In this document: positions 12,113 to 19,504 of the stretch, piece by piece
Layout of the letters: every line of letters starts with the position of its first letter
Position numbering within the stretch: position 1 is the stretch's first letter
DNA from: Bacillota bacterium
GTDB lineage: Bacteria; Bacillota; Clostridia; Christensenellales; Aristaeellaceae
Assembly (NCBI GenBank): GCA_023460055.1
Contig: JAEWRJ010000193.1
Location: 1 to 19,504 of the forward strand
Length of the DNA: 19,504 nt
Direction of reading: 5' to 3'
The notes under the pieces: model-generated
Databases searched by the model: none
What the model was told of the DNA's origin: nothing
Seen by the model: only the letters and a program-made list of their open reading frames with translations
Program-made: the position numbers and the translations under genes

Positions 12113-12888
12113 GCCTTATTCTCCTCCCAGTCCTTGATCAGGCCCAGCGGGTAGTACTCGCTCATGGGGCCTTTGACCCACTTGCCGGCGTCAACGGGGG
12201 ACATGCCCCAGTTGGTCGGGCAGGTGGACAGCACTTCAATGAAGGTGAAGCCGATGCCTTGCATCTGCAACGTGAGGGCCTTTTTGATGGCCTTCTTGGC
12301 GCGGTTCAGGCTGGGCATATCCGCGACGCAGACACGCTCGGCATAGGCCATGCCATCCATGGTAGAGAGCAGCTCGGCCATGCGCACGGGCAGGCCGTGC
12401 TCGGCCCTGACGCGGCCGTGGGATGAGGTGGTGGTCGATTGGCCCACCAGGGTGGTGGGAGCCATCTGCCCGCCGGTCATGCCGTAGGTGGCGTTGTTGA
12501 CAAAGATGGTGGTGAACTTTTCCCCGCGCATGGCTGCGTGCATGATCTCGGCGGCGCCGATGGAGGCCAGGTCGCCGTCACCCTGGTAGGTGAACACAGG
12601 GGTGTCCGGGCGTAATCTCTTGATCGCGGAAGCGACCGCGGGGGCGCGGCCGTGGGCTGCTTGCACAAAATCGCAGTTGATATAGTCGCCCGCCAGCACG
12701 GAACAGCCGACGGCGCAGATGCCCACGGCGGTCTTCAAGAGGTCCATCTCCACCAGGGATTCGGCGATCAGCTTATGGATGATGCCGTGGTGGCAGCCGG
12801 GGCAGTAGTGGGTCGGCACATCCTGCAGGCCGGCGCTCTGCTGGTAGACGATCTGTGTTTTCAGGGCGGGGTCCTTTATCTCGCTCAT
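12109..12888 (-). CDS. vorA: 2-oxoacid:ferredoxin oxidoreductase, beta (thiamine diphosphate-binding) subunit
   Basis: A 259-residue subunit that binds thiamine diphosphate. The ThDP motif is GDGD (103-106) with N131 about 25 residues later. YCPGCHHG (28-35) supplies two cysteines of the kind that hold the proximal iron-sulfur cluster in this enzyme family, and further cysteines lie in the segment 58-72. It contacts the alpha subunit to form the active site where the 2-oxoacid is decarboxylated. The start at 12888 overlaps the alpha gene stop by four bases and the stop overlaps vorC by four bases, so alpha, beta and gamma are tightly coupled. Confidence 0.9.
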   Translation of the reverse strand: MSEIKDPALKTQIVYQQSAGLQDVPTHYCPGCHHGIIHKLIAESLVEMDLLKTAVGICAVGCSVLAGDYINCDFVQAAHGRAPAVASAIKRLRPDTPVFTYQGDGDLASIGAAEIMHAAMRGEKFTTIFVNNATYGMTGGQMAPTTLVGQSTTTSSHGRVRAEHGLPVRMAELLSTMDGMAYAERVCVADMPSLNRAKKAIKKALTLQMQGIGFTFIEVLSTCPTNWGMSPVDAGKWVKGPMSEYYPLGLIKDWEENKA

Positions 12889-13955
12889 GCTCTTACCTCC
12901 TGCTTGAGGGCCTCGCGCGCGGCTCGCGCGATGTGTTCGGGCTCCGGTATCATGCCGCCGGTGCGGCCGTAAAAATGCACGGGCTTTTCAAAACGCACGG
13001 CCAGGCGCACATCCTCCACCATCTGCCCGGCGGACATTTCCACCGCCATCACCAGCTTCACGCTCTGCTGGCGGGCCAGTTTCAGCAAATGCTCAGACGG
13101 CCAGGGCCAGAGGGTGATCGGGCGGAAGAGGCCGACCTTCAGGCTTTCCCCGCGCAGATCGCGCGCGGCAGAGAGGGCGATGCGGGCGGTGGTGCCGTAG
13201 GCCACCAGGATCATGTCCGCGTCTTCGCAGTCGATGGCTTCATAGCGCGGCTCTTTCTCGGTGATCAGCTTGTATTTTTCCTGCAGGCGCAGGTTGAAGC
13301 GCTCGTTATCGCCGGAATCCAGGCGAAGGGAGGTGATAAAGCGCGGCGCGCCCCCGTCACCGCTGCCTGCTGCCCAGGCGGTATCGGGCGCGGGCTTCTT
13401 TTCCCGTTCCTTCCACTCGATGGGCTCCATCATCTGGCCGATCATGCCGTCGGCCAGTATCATCACCGGGCCGCGGTATTCTTCCGCCAGGTCAAAGGCA
13501 TCCTGTACCAGATCCACAGACTCCTGCAGGCTGGCCGGCGCCAGGACGATCATGCGCCCGTCGCCGTGGCCGGCGCTGCGTGTGGCCTGGAAATAATCGG
13601 CCTGGCCGGGCTGTATGGTGCCAAGGCCCGGGCCGCCTCGCATCATGTTGACGATGACGCCGGGCAGCTCCGCGCCGACCATGTAGCTGAGCCCCTCCTG
13701 CTTGAGGCTGATGCCGGGGGAGGAGGAGGAGGTCATGGCCCGCTCGCCGATGGCGGCCGCGCCGTAGACCATGTTGATGGCGGCCACTTCGCTTTCCGCC
13801 TGCACGAACACGCCGCCCGATTCGGGCATCCGGCGGCTCATGTATTCGGGGATCTCATTCTGGGGCGTGATGGGGTAGCCGAAGTAAGCCCGGCAGCCCG
13901 CGCGGATAGCTGCCTCCGCAATCGCCTCATTGCCCTTCCACAGTTCTTTTTTCAT
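12885..13955 (-). CDS. vorB: 2-oxoisovalerate:ferredoxin oxidoreductase, alpha subunit
   Basis: A 356-residue alpha subunit with the YPITP motif (27-31), whose threonine helps bind substrate in pyruvate:ferredoxin oxidoreductase relatives. It carries the pyrimidine-type ThDP domain (to about 190), then domain II with ADMILVAYGTTAR and GLFRPITLWPWP. It resembles proteins annotated VorB (3-methyl-2-oxobutanoate dehydrogenase subunit). The start at 13955 follows the ferredoxin-like delta gene by one base. A Pro/Ala/Gly-rich insertion occurs around 205-225. Substrate specificity is inferred from family resemblance and gene context. Confidence 0.88.
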   Translation of the reverse strand: MKKELWKGNEAIAEAAIRAGCRAYFGYPITPQNEIPEYMSRRMPESGGVFVQAESEVAAINMVYGAAAIGERAMTSSSSPGISLKQEGLSYMVGAELPGVIVNMMRGGPGLGTIQPGQADYFQATRSAGHGDGRMIVLAPASLQESVDLVQDAFDLAEEYRGPVMILADGMIGQMMEPIEWKEREKKPAPDTAWAAGSGDGGAPRFITSLRLDSGDNERFNLRLQEKYKLITEKEPRYEAIDCEDADMILVAYGTTARIALSAARDLRGESLKVGLFRPITLWPWPSEHLLKLARQQSVKLVMAVEMSAGQMVEDVRLAVRFEKPVHFYGRTGGMIPEPEHIARAAREALKQEVRA

Positions 13956-13956
13956 G

Positions 13957-14181
13957 TCAGCCTTCCTCCTTCACGCGCTGTACCGTGATCACCGAGTCGG
14001 GGCAGATGCGCGCGCAGTTGCCACAGGCGATGCACGCGTCCTGATCGATGATGCTGGAAGGGTGGTAGCCCTTGATGTTGGTGATGCTCTCGTTGAGCTT
14101 GAGGATCTGCTTGGGGCAGACGGATACGCACAGCCCGCAGCCCTTGCAGCGGTCGAGTTTGAATGTGACGATTCCTTTCAT
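13957..14181 (-). CDS. vorD: 2-oxoacid:ferredoxin oxidoreductase, delta (2[4Fe-4S] ferredoxin) subunit
   Basis: A 74-residue ferredoxin-like subunit with two complete CxxCxxCxxxCP motifs: C12, C15, C18, C22 and C50, C53, C56, C60. These bind two [4Fe-4S] clusters that pass electrons from the ThDP site to free ferredoxin. The start at 14181 has AAAGGAG upstream. It lies 30 nt after buk and directly before the alpha gene, the common order for delta-alpha-beta-gamma enzymes. Confidence 0.9.
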   Translation of the reverse strand: MKGIVTFKLDRCKGCGLCVSVCPKQILKLNESITNIKGYHPSSIIDQDACIACGNCARICPDSVITVQRVKEEG

Positions 14182-14211
14182 GCCGGTCTCCTTTATTTAT
14201 GATCTGTTCGC

Positions 14212-15288
14212 TTATATGTGTGTCAATACCGGGTAGGGCTTCGCGCCTTCCTCTCCGGTGAGGTAGCGCCGCCCGCCCTCATATAGGGCGGCCAGCTCGT
14301 CTTCGCCCGGGAAGACGCTGACTGGCGCGATCCAGGCCACCTGCCGCGTGATGATCTCCGTGAGCCGTTCGCTGTTGCAGACCCCGCCGGTGAGCAGCAC
14401 GCGCTCAACGCGGCCGCGCAGGACGGCGGCCATCGCGCCGATAGCCTTTGAGACATTATAGCACATGGAGTCCAATATTAGACTTACCTGTGGGTCTTGT
14501 TCATATTTTGCCAGCAGGCTTGATACATCGTTGGTGCCGAAATAGGATTGCAGGCCGCCGTTTCGGTACAGGGCTTCGTAGGTGCGCTTGGTGTCGCCGC
14601 CCAGGCGCTCGCACAGGCGCAGCACGTTCAGGCTGCTAAGGTTGCCCGCCCGCTCGGGGGAAAAGGGGCCCTCGCCTTCCACCGCGTTGTTGACATCAAT
14701 GGCGCGCATGTTTTCAAAAGCGCCAACGCTGAAACCGCCGCCCAGGTGGGCGACAATGAAATTATGCCGGTATGGGTCCAGCCCCTCATCGCCGCAATAC
14801 AGGCGGATAACGCGCTTGGCGTTGAGGGCATGGAAGGCGCAGGAACGGTAAATGCCCGCGAAGCCCGATACCCGGGCCAGGGGGGTGAGCTCATCGGTGA
14901 CAGGCGCGTCCACAAACACGGCCGGTATGCTGTGCTCTTCCTGCCACCGGGCAGCGATCAGCAGGCCCAGGTTGGCCGCGTGCTTGCCAAAGCGGCAACT
15001 CGCGGCATCCTCAGCCACCAGCTCATCCACACGGTAGATGCCGCCCTCCACGGGCCGGATCAGCCCGCAGCGCGCGGCGATCAGGGAAAAGGTAGGGAGG
15101 GGGTGACACTGGCCTTCCAGCCACTCCTCCATCAGGCGCTTGCGGTACTCCTGCTGCGCCATGATATCCCCAAGGGGAGCGAGCTCTTCCCTGCTGTGGC
15201 GCAGGGTGGCGGTCAGGGGGGCATTTTCATCCTCAAAAACGCCCAGTTTGGTGGAAGTGGAGCCTAAGTTAATGGTCAGTATCTTCAT
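14212..15288 (-). CDS. buk: Butyrate / branched-chain fatty acid kinase
   Basis: A 358-residue member of the acetokinase family, in the butyrate kinase branch. The N-terminal phosphate loop is INLGSTSTKLG (6-16), HLGGGFSVGAF (181-191) is the second glycine loop, and CAFHALNAKRV (150-160) is typical of Buk. It transfers phosphate from an acyl phosphate to ADP, yielding ATP and a short-chain acid. Placed first in the vor operon, it most likely acts on isobutyryl-, isovaleryl- or 2-methylbutyryl-phosphate. The phosphotransacylase (Ptb) that would link VOR to Buk is absent from the window. The SD (GAGGG) is modest. Confidence 0.9.
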   Translation of the reverse strand: MKILTINLGSTSTKLGVFEDENAPLTATLRHSREELAPLGDIMAQQEYRKRLMEEWLEGQCHPLPTFSLIAARCGLIRPVEGGIYRVDELVAEDAASCRFGKHAANLGLLIAARWQEEHSIPAVFVDAPVTDELTPLARVSGFAGIYRSCAFHALNAKRVIRLYCGDEGLDPYRHNFIVAHLGGGFSVGAFENMRAIDVNNAVEGEGPFSPERAGNLSSLNVLRLCERLGGDTKRTYEALYRNGGLQSYFGTNDVSSLLAKYEQDPQVSLILDSMCYNVSKAIGAMAAVLRGRVERVLLTGGVCNSERLTEIITRQVAWIAPVSVFPGEDELAALYEGGRRYLTGEEGAKPYPVLTHI

Positions 15289-15359
15289 GAGCGGCCCTCA
15301 AATACATAATTGTACCCGCCTCGCGGTGACTGATCTTCGCTTTGGTTTTAGCCGTATAC

Positions 15360-15388
15360 AGCATAGCTGATGTGGGCGAAAAATGCAA
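15360..15388 (-). promoter_or_regulatory. Promoter of the buk-vorDBAC operon
   Basis: On the minus strand TTGCAT (15388-15383), a 17-bp spacer and TATGCT (15365-15360). Its -35 lies in the loop edge of the dyad 15371-15408. Confidence 0.5.
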
Positions 15389-15408
15389 TAAAAAAACATT
15401 TTCGCACA
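15371..15408. promoter_or_regulatory. Imperfect dyad in the divergent buk/bcd control region
   Basis: TGTGGGCGAAAAATG (15371-15385) and CATTTTCGCACA (15397-15408) are inverted copies apart from two extra G and one extra A, with an A-rich centre. It spans the buk -35 and lies just upstream of the bcd -35, a suitable place for a shared regulator. Confidence 0.4.
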
Positions 15409-15413
15409 AAGCC

Positions 15414-15443
15414 TTGTAAACTGCCCCATACATCGGATACAAT
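15414..15443 (+). promoter_or_regulatory. Promoter of the leucine dehydrogenase gene
   Basis: TTGTAA (15414-15419), an 18-bp spacer and TACAAT (15438-15443). Confidence 0.5.
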
Positions 15444-15464
15444 ATGACCATAATCAACATATTG
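15440..15464. promoter_or_regulatory. Perfect 7-11-7 inverted repeat overlapping the bcd -10
   Basis: CAATATG (15440-15446) and CATATTG (15458-15464) flank 11 bases. The left half overlaps the -10 and the right half ends at the SD, the position of a repressor operator. Confidence 0.5.
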
Positions 15465-15473
15465 GAGGATAGT

Positions 15474-16553
15474 ATGGGCGATTTTAAGGTCTTCGATTAC
15501 ATGGAGAAACATCGATATGAGCAGGTGGTGCATTTTTACGACCCCACAACGGGCCTCAAGGGCATCACGGTCATCCATAATACGCTGCTGGGGCCGGCGC
15601 TGGGCGGCACCCGTTTGTGGAACTATGCCAATGAAGAAGACGCGCTGATCGACTGCCTGCGCCTGGCACGGGGCATGAGCTACAAGGCCGCGGCCTCGGG
15701 GCTCAACCTGGGCGGCGGCAAAACGGTGCTGATCGGCGACGCGGCCAAGGTGAAGAGCGAGGCCTACTTCAGAGCGCTGGGCCGCTTCGTGCAAAGCCTC
15801 AACGGCCGCTACATCACGGCGGAAGATGTCAACACCTCCACCCGCGATATGAGCTATGTGGCGATGGAGACCGACCATGTCGTCGGCCTGGAAGGCAAGA
15901 GCGGCAACCCCTCGCCCGTGACCGCGCTGGGCGTGTTTCACGGTATCAAGGCCGGCCTGATGCATAAGTTTGGCAACGCGGATATTGAAAACTACAGCTA
16001 CGCTGTACAGGGCGCCGGGCAGACAGGTTACTACCTGATCGGCTACCTGCTGGAGTCAGGTGCCAAGCGCGTGTGCTTTACCGAGATCAACGACAAGCAC
16101 ATCGAGCGCATGAAACGGGAGCACCCGGAGGTGCGCTTTGTGGCGCCGGATGAGATCTACAGCCAGGAGGTGGACGTGTTCTCCCCCTGCGCGCTGGGCG
16201 GCACGCTCAATTCCGATACGATCCCCCTGCTGAAAGCGCCGGTCGTCGCCGGCTCCGCCAACAATGTGCTGCTGGATGAAGATGTTCATGGCAAGATGCT
16301 GACCGACCGCGGCATCATATATTGCCCGGATTTCGTGATCAACGCCGGCGGCCTCATCAACGTGTACCACGAGCTGAAGGGCTACCAGCGCGAGCGGGCG
16401 CTGGGCGACGCCGCCAAGATCTACGACCGCCTGCTTGAAATACTGGCCATCGCCGGCAGGGAAGGCGTGCCCAGCCAGCAGGCCGCCAAGATATTTGCCA
16501 AGCAGCGCATGGAGGCCGTGCGCAATGTGCGGGGAAACTATATTCCAAGGTAA
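15474..16553 (+). CDS. bcd: Leucine (branched-chain amino acid) dehydrogenase
   Basis: A 359-residue Glu/Leu/Phe/Val dehydrogenase, matching leucine dehydrogenase in length. It oxidatively deaminates leucine, valine and isoleucine to their 2-oxoacids with NAD+. GMSYKAAASGLNLGGGK carries the two lysines of the active site (K71 and K83, equivalent to K68 and K80 of the Bacillus enzymes). NPSPVTALGVF starts the coenzyme domain, with the dinucleotide loop QGAGQTGYYL. The ATG at 15474 is chosen over one at 15444 because GGAGG lies five bases before it and the earlier one lies at the promoter. Divergent from buk-vorDBAC, it supplies the substrates of VOR. Phenylalanine as substrate cannot be excluded. 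Confidence 0.88.
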   Translation: MGDFKVFDYMEKHRYEQVVHFYDPTTGLKGITVIHNTLLGPALGGTRLWNYANEEDALIDCLRLARGMSYKAAASGLNLGGGKTVLIGDAAKVKSEAYFRALGRFVQSLNGRYITAEDVNTSTRDMSYVAMETDHVVGLEGKSGNPSPVTALGVFHGIKAGLMHKFGNADIENYSYAVQGAGQTGYYLIGYLLESGAKRVCFTEINDKHIERMKREHPEVRFVAPDEIYSQEVDVFSPCALGGTLNSDTIPLLKAPVVAGSANNVLLDEDVHGKMLTDRGIIYCPDFVINAGGLINVYHELKGYQRERALGDAAKIYDRLLEILAIAGREGVPSQQAAKIFAKQRMEAVRNVRGNYIPR

Positions 16554-16584
16554 GTCATCACAATTCAACCTATAGATCGTGCCG

Positions 16585-16616
16585 GGAAGGACAGATTTTC
16601 GCTGTCCTTCCTTTTT
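16585..16616 (+). terminator. Terminator after bcd
   Basis: A perfect 10-bp stem (GGAAGGACAG 16585-16594 with CTGTCCTTCC 16602-16611), a 7-nt loop, then TTTTT. Confidence 0.9.
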
Positions 16617-16653
16617 GTATGGAAAATCCGCCTTCAACCACGCCAATTCACCG

Positions 16654-16756
16654 GATCAGACATGATCTATTCGATGTAAAACATCACGGGGATGGGTATA
16701 ATCTATCAGGAGATTTCTTTTAGAACCTAAAGAAAACTCATCCATGTATAGATACA
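16654..16756 (+). promoter_or_regulatory. Control region of the korAB-like operon
   Basis: A consensus TATAAT (16697-16702) has no strong -35 at the right distance. Four dyads surround it: GATCA/TGATC (16654-16667), GATGT/ACATC (16673-16685) at the -35 position, TTTCTTTTAG/CTAAAGAAA (16714-16735) just after the expected start point, and TGTAT/ATACA (16745-16756) beside the SD AGGAGGAG. The weak -35 suggests an activated promoter. Confidence 0.45.
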
Positions 16757-16770
16757 GGAGGAGATAGAGC

Positions 16771-18435
16771 ATGTACAACCTGTTAGTCGGCGGTGCCGCC
16801 GGGCAGGGCGTTGACACTGCGGTCAACACGCTGGAGGCGCTGCTGAAGGCGGCTGGCTGCGGTGTGTTTACCATACGTGACCTGATGTCGCGCATCCGCG
16901 GAGGGCACAACTTTTCGCTGGTGCGCTTCGGTGAATTCACGCCCAAGTCCCACAGCGCGAAGCTGGATGGCATCATCGCCCTGAATGAAGAAACCGTAAC
17001 CATCCATAAGGATAACCTGAAGCCGGAGGGCTTCATCCTCTGCGACGAGAGCGTGAAGACGGACGATCCGCGCGCCATCACGCTGAACATGACGGGGATC
17101 GCGAAGCTTTTGGGCAGCGCGAAAGCCTCGGGCAGCGTGGCGATGGGGGCAGCCCTGAGGCTGTTTTCGGTGCCGATCGACGGCGCGCGCGGCGTGTTTG
17201 AAAAGTCGCTGAAGCCCAACCTGGTCGATATGAACGTGAAGGCGCTGGAGGCCGGCTACCGGGCTGTCGAGCCGCGTTTTGACCATGTGGGCGGCACCCA
17301 TGCCAATGACATGATCATCACCGGCAACAAGGCGCTGGCCCTGGGGGCCCTGACGGCCGGCCTGCAGTTTTACGCGGCCTACCCGATGTCCCCCTCGACG
17401 TCGATCCTTGAATACCTGGCCCAGCACTCGCTGAAGATGGGCATTGCCGTCGAGCAGGCGGAGGATGAGATCGCCGCGATCAATATGGCCATAGGCGCTT
17501 CCTACACCGGCGCCCGCTCGATGACCGGCACCTCCGGCGGCGGCTTCAGCCTGAAGGTCGAAGCCCTGGGCCTGGCCGGCATGGCTGAAGTGCCCCTGGT
17601 GGTGGTGGATGTACAGCGCCCCGGCCCCGTGACCGGCCTGCCCACCCGCACCGAGCAGAGCGATCTCAAGTTCATCATCTCGGCCTCACAGGGCGAGTTC
17701 CCGCGCATGGTGATCGCCCTGCGCCACCATGAGGATGCCTACCGGCAGACCATCCGCGCCTTCAACCTGGCGGAGAAGTACCAGATCCCGGTGATCCTGC
17801 TGAGCGACCAGTACCTGGCCGATTCCACGGCCACCATCCCGGTGCCCGATCCCGCAAAGGCAGACATATTCGTGCCCCAGGACGTGCCCGCAAACGGCGA
17901 TTACGCGCGCTACCGCTACACGGAAAACGGCATCTCGCCCCGCAAGTTCCCCGGCACCCGCGAGGGCTTTGTATCCGCCGACAGTGACGAGCATGACGAG
18001 TACGGCAAGATCATCGAGGACAGCGAGACACGCATCCGCATGATGAACAAGCGCATGGGCAAGCTGGAACTGTTAAGAGAGGACCTGCAGGAGCCGGAGC
18101 TGCTGGGCGACACCGATCCTCAGATCCTGCTGATCGGCTGGGGGTCTCTCTATGGCCCGCTGGAGGAAGCTGTGGCGATCCTCAACGCCCAAGGCGGCAA
18201 ACGTTTTGGCGCGCTGGTCTTCGGCGATGTATGGCCCCTTCCCGATAAGCTTTTGCGCGAAAAGGCGGCCAGGGCTGAAAAACTGATCCATGTGGAGCAG
18301 AACTACACCGGCCAGCTGGCTTCCCAGATCCGTGAGCAGACGGGCATTCAAACAGATGAGGGCATACTGAAATACGACGCCAGGCAGCTGAGCGGCGAAG
18401 AGATTGCCCTGCGCCTGCGCGAGGAGGGATTCTGA
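16771..18435 (+). CDS. korA: 2-oxoacid:ferredoxin oxidoreductase, fused gamma-alpha subunit (KorA type)
   Basis: A 554-residue fusion. Residues 1 to about 175 are a gamma domain (GGAAGQGVDT at 7-16; RIRGGHNFSLVRFG) and residues 180-554 an alpha domain. The substrate-binding YPITP motif appears as YPMSPST (204-210), a conservative Thr-to-Ser change. VEQAEDEIAAINMAIGA and DVQRPGPVTGLPTRTEQSDL are typical of KorA-type proteins annotated as 2-oxoglutarate:ferredoxin oxidoreductase alpha. With the beta subunit downstream it forms a two-subunit enzyme without its own ferredoxin subunit. The start has AGGAGGAG 7 nt upstream. The true substrate (2-oxoglutarate or another 2-oxoacid) cannot be settled from sequence. 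Confidence 0.85.
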   Translation: MYNLLVGGAAGQGVDTAVNTLEALLKAAGCGVFTIRDLMSRIRGGHNFSLVRFGEFTPKSHSAKLDGIIALNEETVTIHKDNLKPEGFILCDESVKTDDPRAITLNMTGIAKLLGSAKASGSVAMGAALRLFSVPIDGARGVFEKSLKPNLVDMNVKALEAGYRAVEPRFDHVGGTHANDMIITGNKALALGALTAGLQFYAAYPMSPSTSILEYLAQHSLKMGIAVEQAEDEIAAINMAIGASYTGARSMTGTSGGGFSLKVEALGLAGMAEVPLVVVDVQRPGPVTGLPTRTEQSDLKFIISASQGEFPRMVIALRHHEDAYRQTIRAFNLAEKYQIPVILLSDQYLADSTATIPVPDPAKADIFVPQDVPANGDYARYRYTENGISPRKFPGTREGFVSADSDEHDEYGKIIEDSETRIRMMNKRMGKLELLREDLQEPELLGDTDPQILLIGWGSLYGPLEEAVAILNAQGGKRFGALVFGDVWPLPDKLLREKAARAEKLIHVEQNYTGQLASQIREQTGIQTDEGILKYDARQLSGEEIALRLREEGF

Positions 18436-19286
18436 TGAGCGAGCGCGGCTTTGAAACATTCGAGACGGCATGGTGCCCCGGCTGCGGCAACTTCAATATA
18501 CTGGACAGCCTGAAAAACGCCTTGACCGATCTGCGGCTTGATCCCCACGATGTGTTGATGGTCGGCGGCATCGGCCAGGCGGCCAAGCTGCCCCAGTACA
18601 TTTCGGCCAACAGCTTCTGCGGCCTGCACGGGCGTTCCGTGCCCCCGGCGGCAGCGGCCAAGATCGTCAACCCAAAGCTGACCGTCATCATCAACTCGGG
18701 TGACGGCGACAGCTACGGCGAGGGCGGCAACCACTTTATTCATAACATCCGCCGCAACATCGACATCGCCCACTTCATCCATGACAACCAGGTCTACGGC
18801 CTCACCAAGGGCCAGGCCTCGCCCACGGCCGATCCCGGCAGCGTGACGCCGGTGCAGGTGGAGGGCAACCTGAACATCCCCTTCAATCCCGTGCTGATGG
18901 CCATCGCGGCGGGGGCGGGCTTTGTGGCCCGCAGCTTCTCGGGAAAACCCGATCACCTGCGGGAGATGATGAAGCAGGCCATCCGGTTCAAGGGCTATGC
19001 CATGGTGGATATCCTGCAGCCCTGCGTGAGCTTCAACAAGATCAACACCTTCGCCTGGTACAACCAGCGCGTCTATGAGCTGGACGGGGCCTATGACAAC
19101 ACCGACCGCGCCGCCGCCATGATCAAATCCATGGAATTCGGCGACCGCATCCCCATCGGCGTGCTCTATCAAAAGGAGCAGCCCACCTTCCATGAGCAGC
19201 ACGAGGTCCTCAGAAACGGCCAGATCCTGGCCGGACGGAAGAATGATCCTGCTCTTGTTCGTGAATTGATGATGGAAATGGTTTAA
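18435..19286 (+). CDS. korB: 2-oxoacid:ferredoxin oxidoreductase, beta subunit (KorB type)
   Basis: A 283-residue ThDP-binding beta subunit. AWCPGCGNF (12-20) gives two of the four cysteines expected for a single [4Fe-4S] cluster; C62 and the cysteine in LQPCVSFN are candidates for the others. The ThDP motif is GDGDSYGEGGNHF (89-101), with N118 in DNQVYGLTKGQ. It starts at 18435, sharing one base with the korA stop (TGATG), so the subunits are translationally coupled. It differs clearly from the VorA-type beta at 12109-12888, so the two enzymes are not a recent duplication. Confidence 0.88.
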   Translation: MSERGFETFETAWCPGCGNFNILDSLKNALTDLRLDPHDVLMVGGIGQAAKLPQYISANSFCGLHGRSVPPAAAAKIVNPKLTVIINSGDGDSYGEGGNHFIHNIRRNIDIAHFIHDNQVYGLTKGQASPTADPGSVTPVQVEGNLNIPFNPVLMAIAAGAGFVARSFSGKPDHLREMMKQAIRFKGYAMVDILQPCVSFNKINTFAWYNQRVYELDGAYDNTDRAAAMIKSMEFGDRIPIGVLYQKEQPTFHEQHEVLRNGQILAGRKNDPALVRELMMEMV

Positions 19287-19447
19287 AACTAACTCAAACC
19301 GTTCCCGCATCGCCGCGGCGGTGATTTTGCCCCGGATGCTGTGTCGCCGCAAGTTCGACGCAGCGCTGCTACGCCTTCACTTGCGCTCCTTGCCCCGGAA
19401 CAAAATCCCTCACCGCTTTAGATGCGTGAACGATTTTCGTTAGTTTA
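19284..19447. repeat. Large imperfect palindromic intergenic element
   Basis: The arms begin TAAAACTAAC (19284, at the korB stop codon) and end GTTAGTTTA (19447). They align over roughly 50 bp (shared blocks CCGTTC/CGTTC, CGCATC, GCGGTGA, ATTTTG, CCGG) with several small gaps. The centre holds CAGCGCTGCT and inverted GCGCAAG/CTTGCG-like pieces. Related GCGGTGA...AAGGAGCGCAAG palindromes occur, as I recall, in genomes of gut Clostridia; this is memory, not a search. It may also act as the 3' end of the korAB transcript. Confidence 0.6.
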
Positions 19448-19485
19448 ATGCCAACGGTTAAAATCAAGACAACTCATAGGGTGAA

Positions 19486-19503
19486 CCTGTTAACAGCGGG
19501 TTC
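19486..19503. other. Short hairpin at the right edge
   Basis: GAACC and GGTTC flank TGTTAACAGCG near the window end. It may be part of a terminator or palindrome cut off by the edge. Nothing else is visible in 19448-19504. Confidence 0.25.
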
Positions 19504-19504
19504 A

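Noticed and set aside
12855..13988. 377-codon open frame antisense to vorB
   Set aside because: His/Gly/Arg-rich composition typical of a shadow frame; the opposite strand encodes a clear alpha subunit with YPITP.
18348..19352. 334-codon open frame antisense to korB
   Set aside because: Shadow frame; it also runs through the palindrome downstream of korB.

Overview
The window looks like chromosome from an anaerobic, high-GC, Gram-positive-type bacterium, most likely an uncultured Clostridia lineage. The evidence is a DUF951 gene, sigma-A-like promoters, strong Shine-Dalgarno sites, ferredoxin-dependent 2-oxoacid oxidoreductases, butyrate-type kinase chemistry and a GAAC-N4-GTTC SOS box. This placement is inference; no rRNA marker is present. 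No tRNA, rRNA, CRISPR array or transposase gene was seen.

Left end (1-2440, minus strand): a replication module of the kind carried by phages and integrative elements. A small CHC2 zinc-finger protein (1881-2306) lies upstream of a large Toprim + DUF3987 primase/helicase-like protein (1-1657) that runs off the left edge. The gap between them is filled by three arms of a CACAGAG-type repeat and is bridged by a chain of overlapping mini-ORFs. Upstream of the CHC2 gene are a LexA-type box and four TGACAT-like hexamers spaced exactly 10 bp apart.

2307-2942 is a gene-free, repeat-rich and locally AT-rich stretch. It ends in a good promoter for glmM. Plus-strand genes follow: glmM and a stand-alone GlmU-like acetyltransferase, closed by a terminator; then a DUF2156 protein, a GNAT acetyltransferase and a Nudix hydrolase. 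A 0.2-kb repeat element with inverted ends follows. An acidic helical protein of unknown function (minus strand) is divergent from a DUF951-lepB-recQ run.

11137-11575 is a second repeat-rich gap holding a three-arm CACGG repeat, a terminator and two heptamer arrays with hairpins.

Right part (11576-19286): catabolism of branched-chain amino acids and 2-oxoacids. A minus-strand operon buk-vorD-vorB-vorA-vorC is divergent from a leucine dehydrogenase gene. Together they make a route: amino acid to 2-oxoacid (dehydrogenase), to acyl-CoA plus reduced ferredoxin (VOR), then, through a phosphotransacylase not seen here, to acyl phosphate and ATP (Buk). A second, two-subunit 2-oxoacid:ferredoxin oxidoreductase (KorA-type gamma-alpha fusion plus KorB) follows on the plus strand. 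The window ends in a 0.16-kb palindromic intergenic element.

The least explained material is the set of intergenic repeats. Three families (CACAGAG, CACGGAA and a GCATTCM heptamer) recur in arm-inverted arm-arm layouts, with conserved ends and, in two places, an identical 23-nt loop. At 1654-1884 they coincide with the mini-ORF relay.
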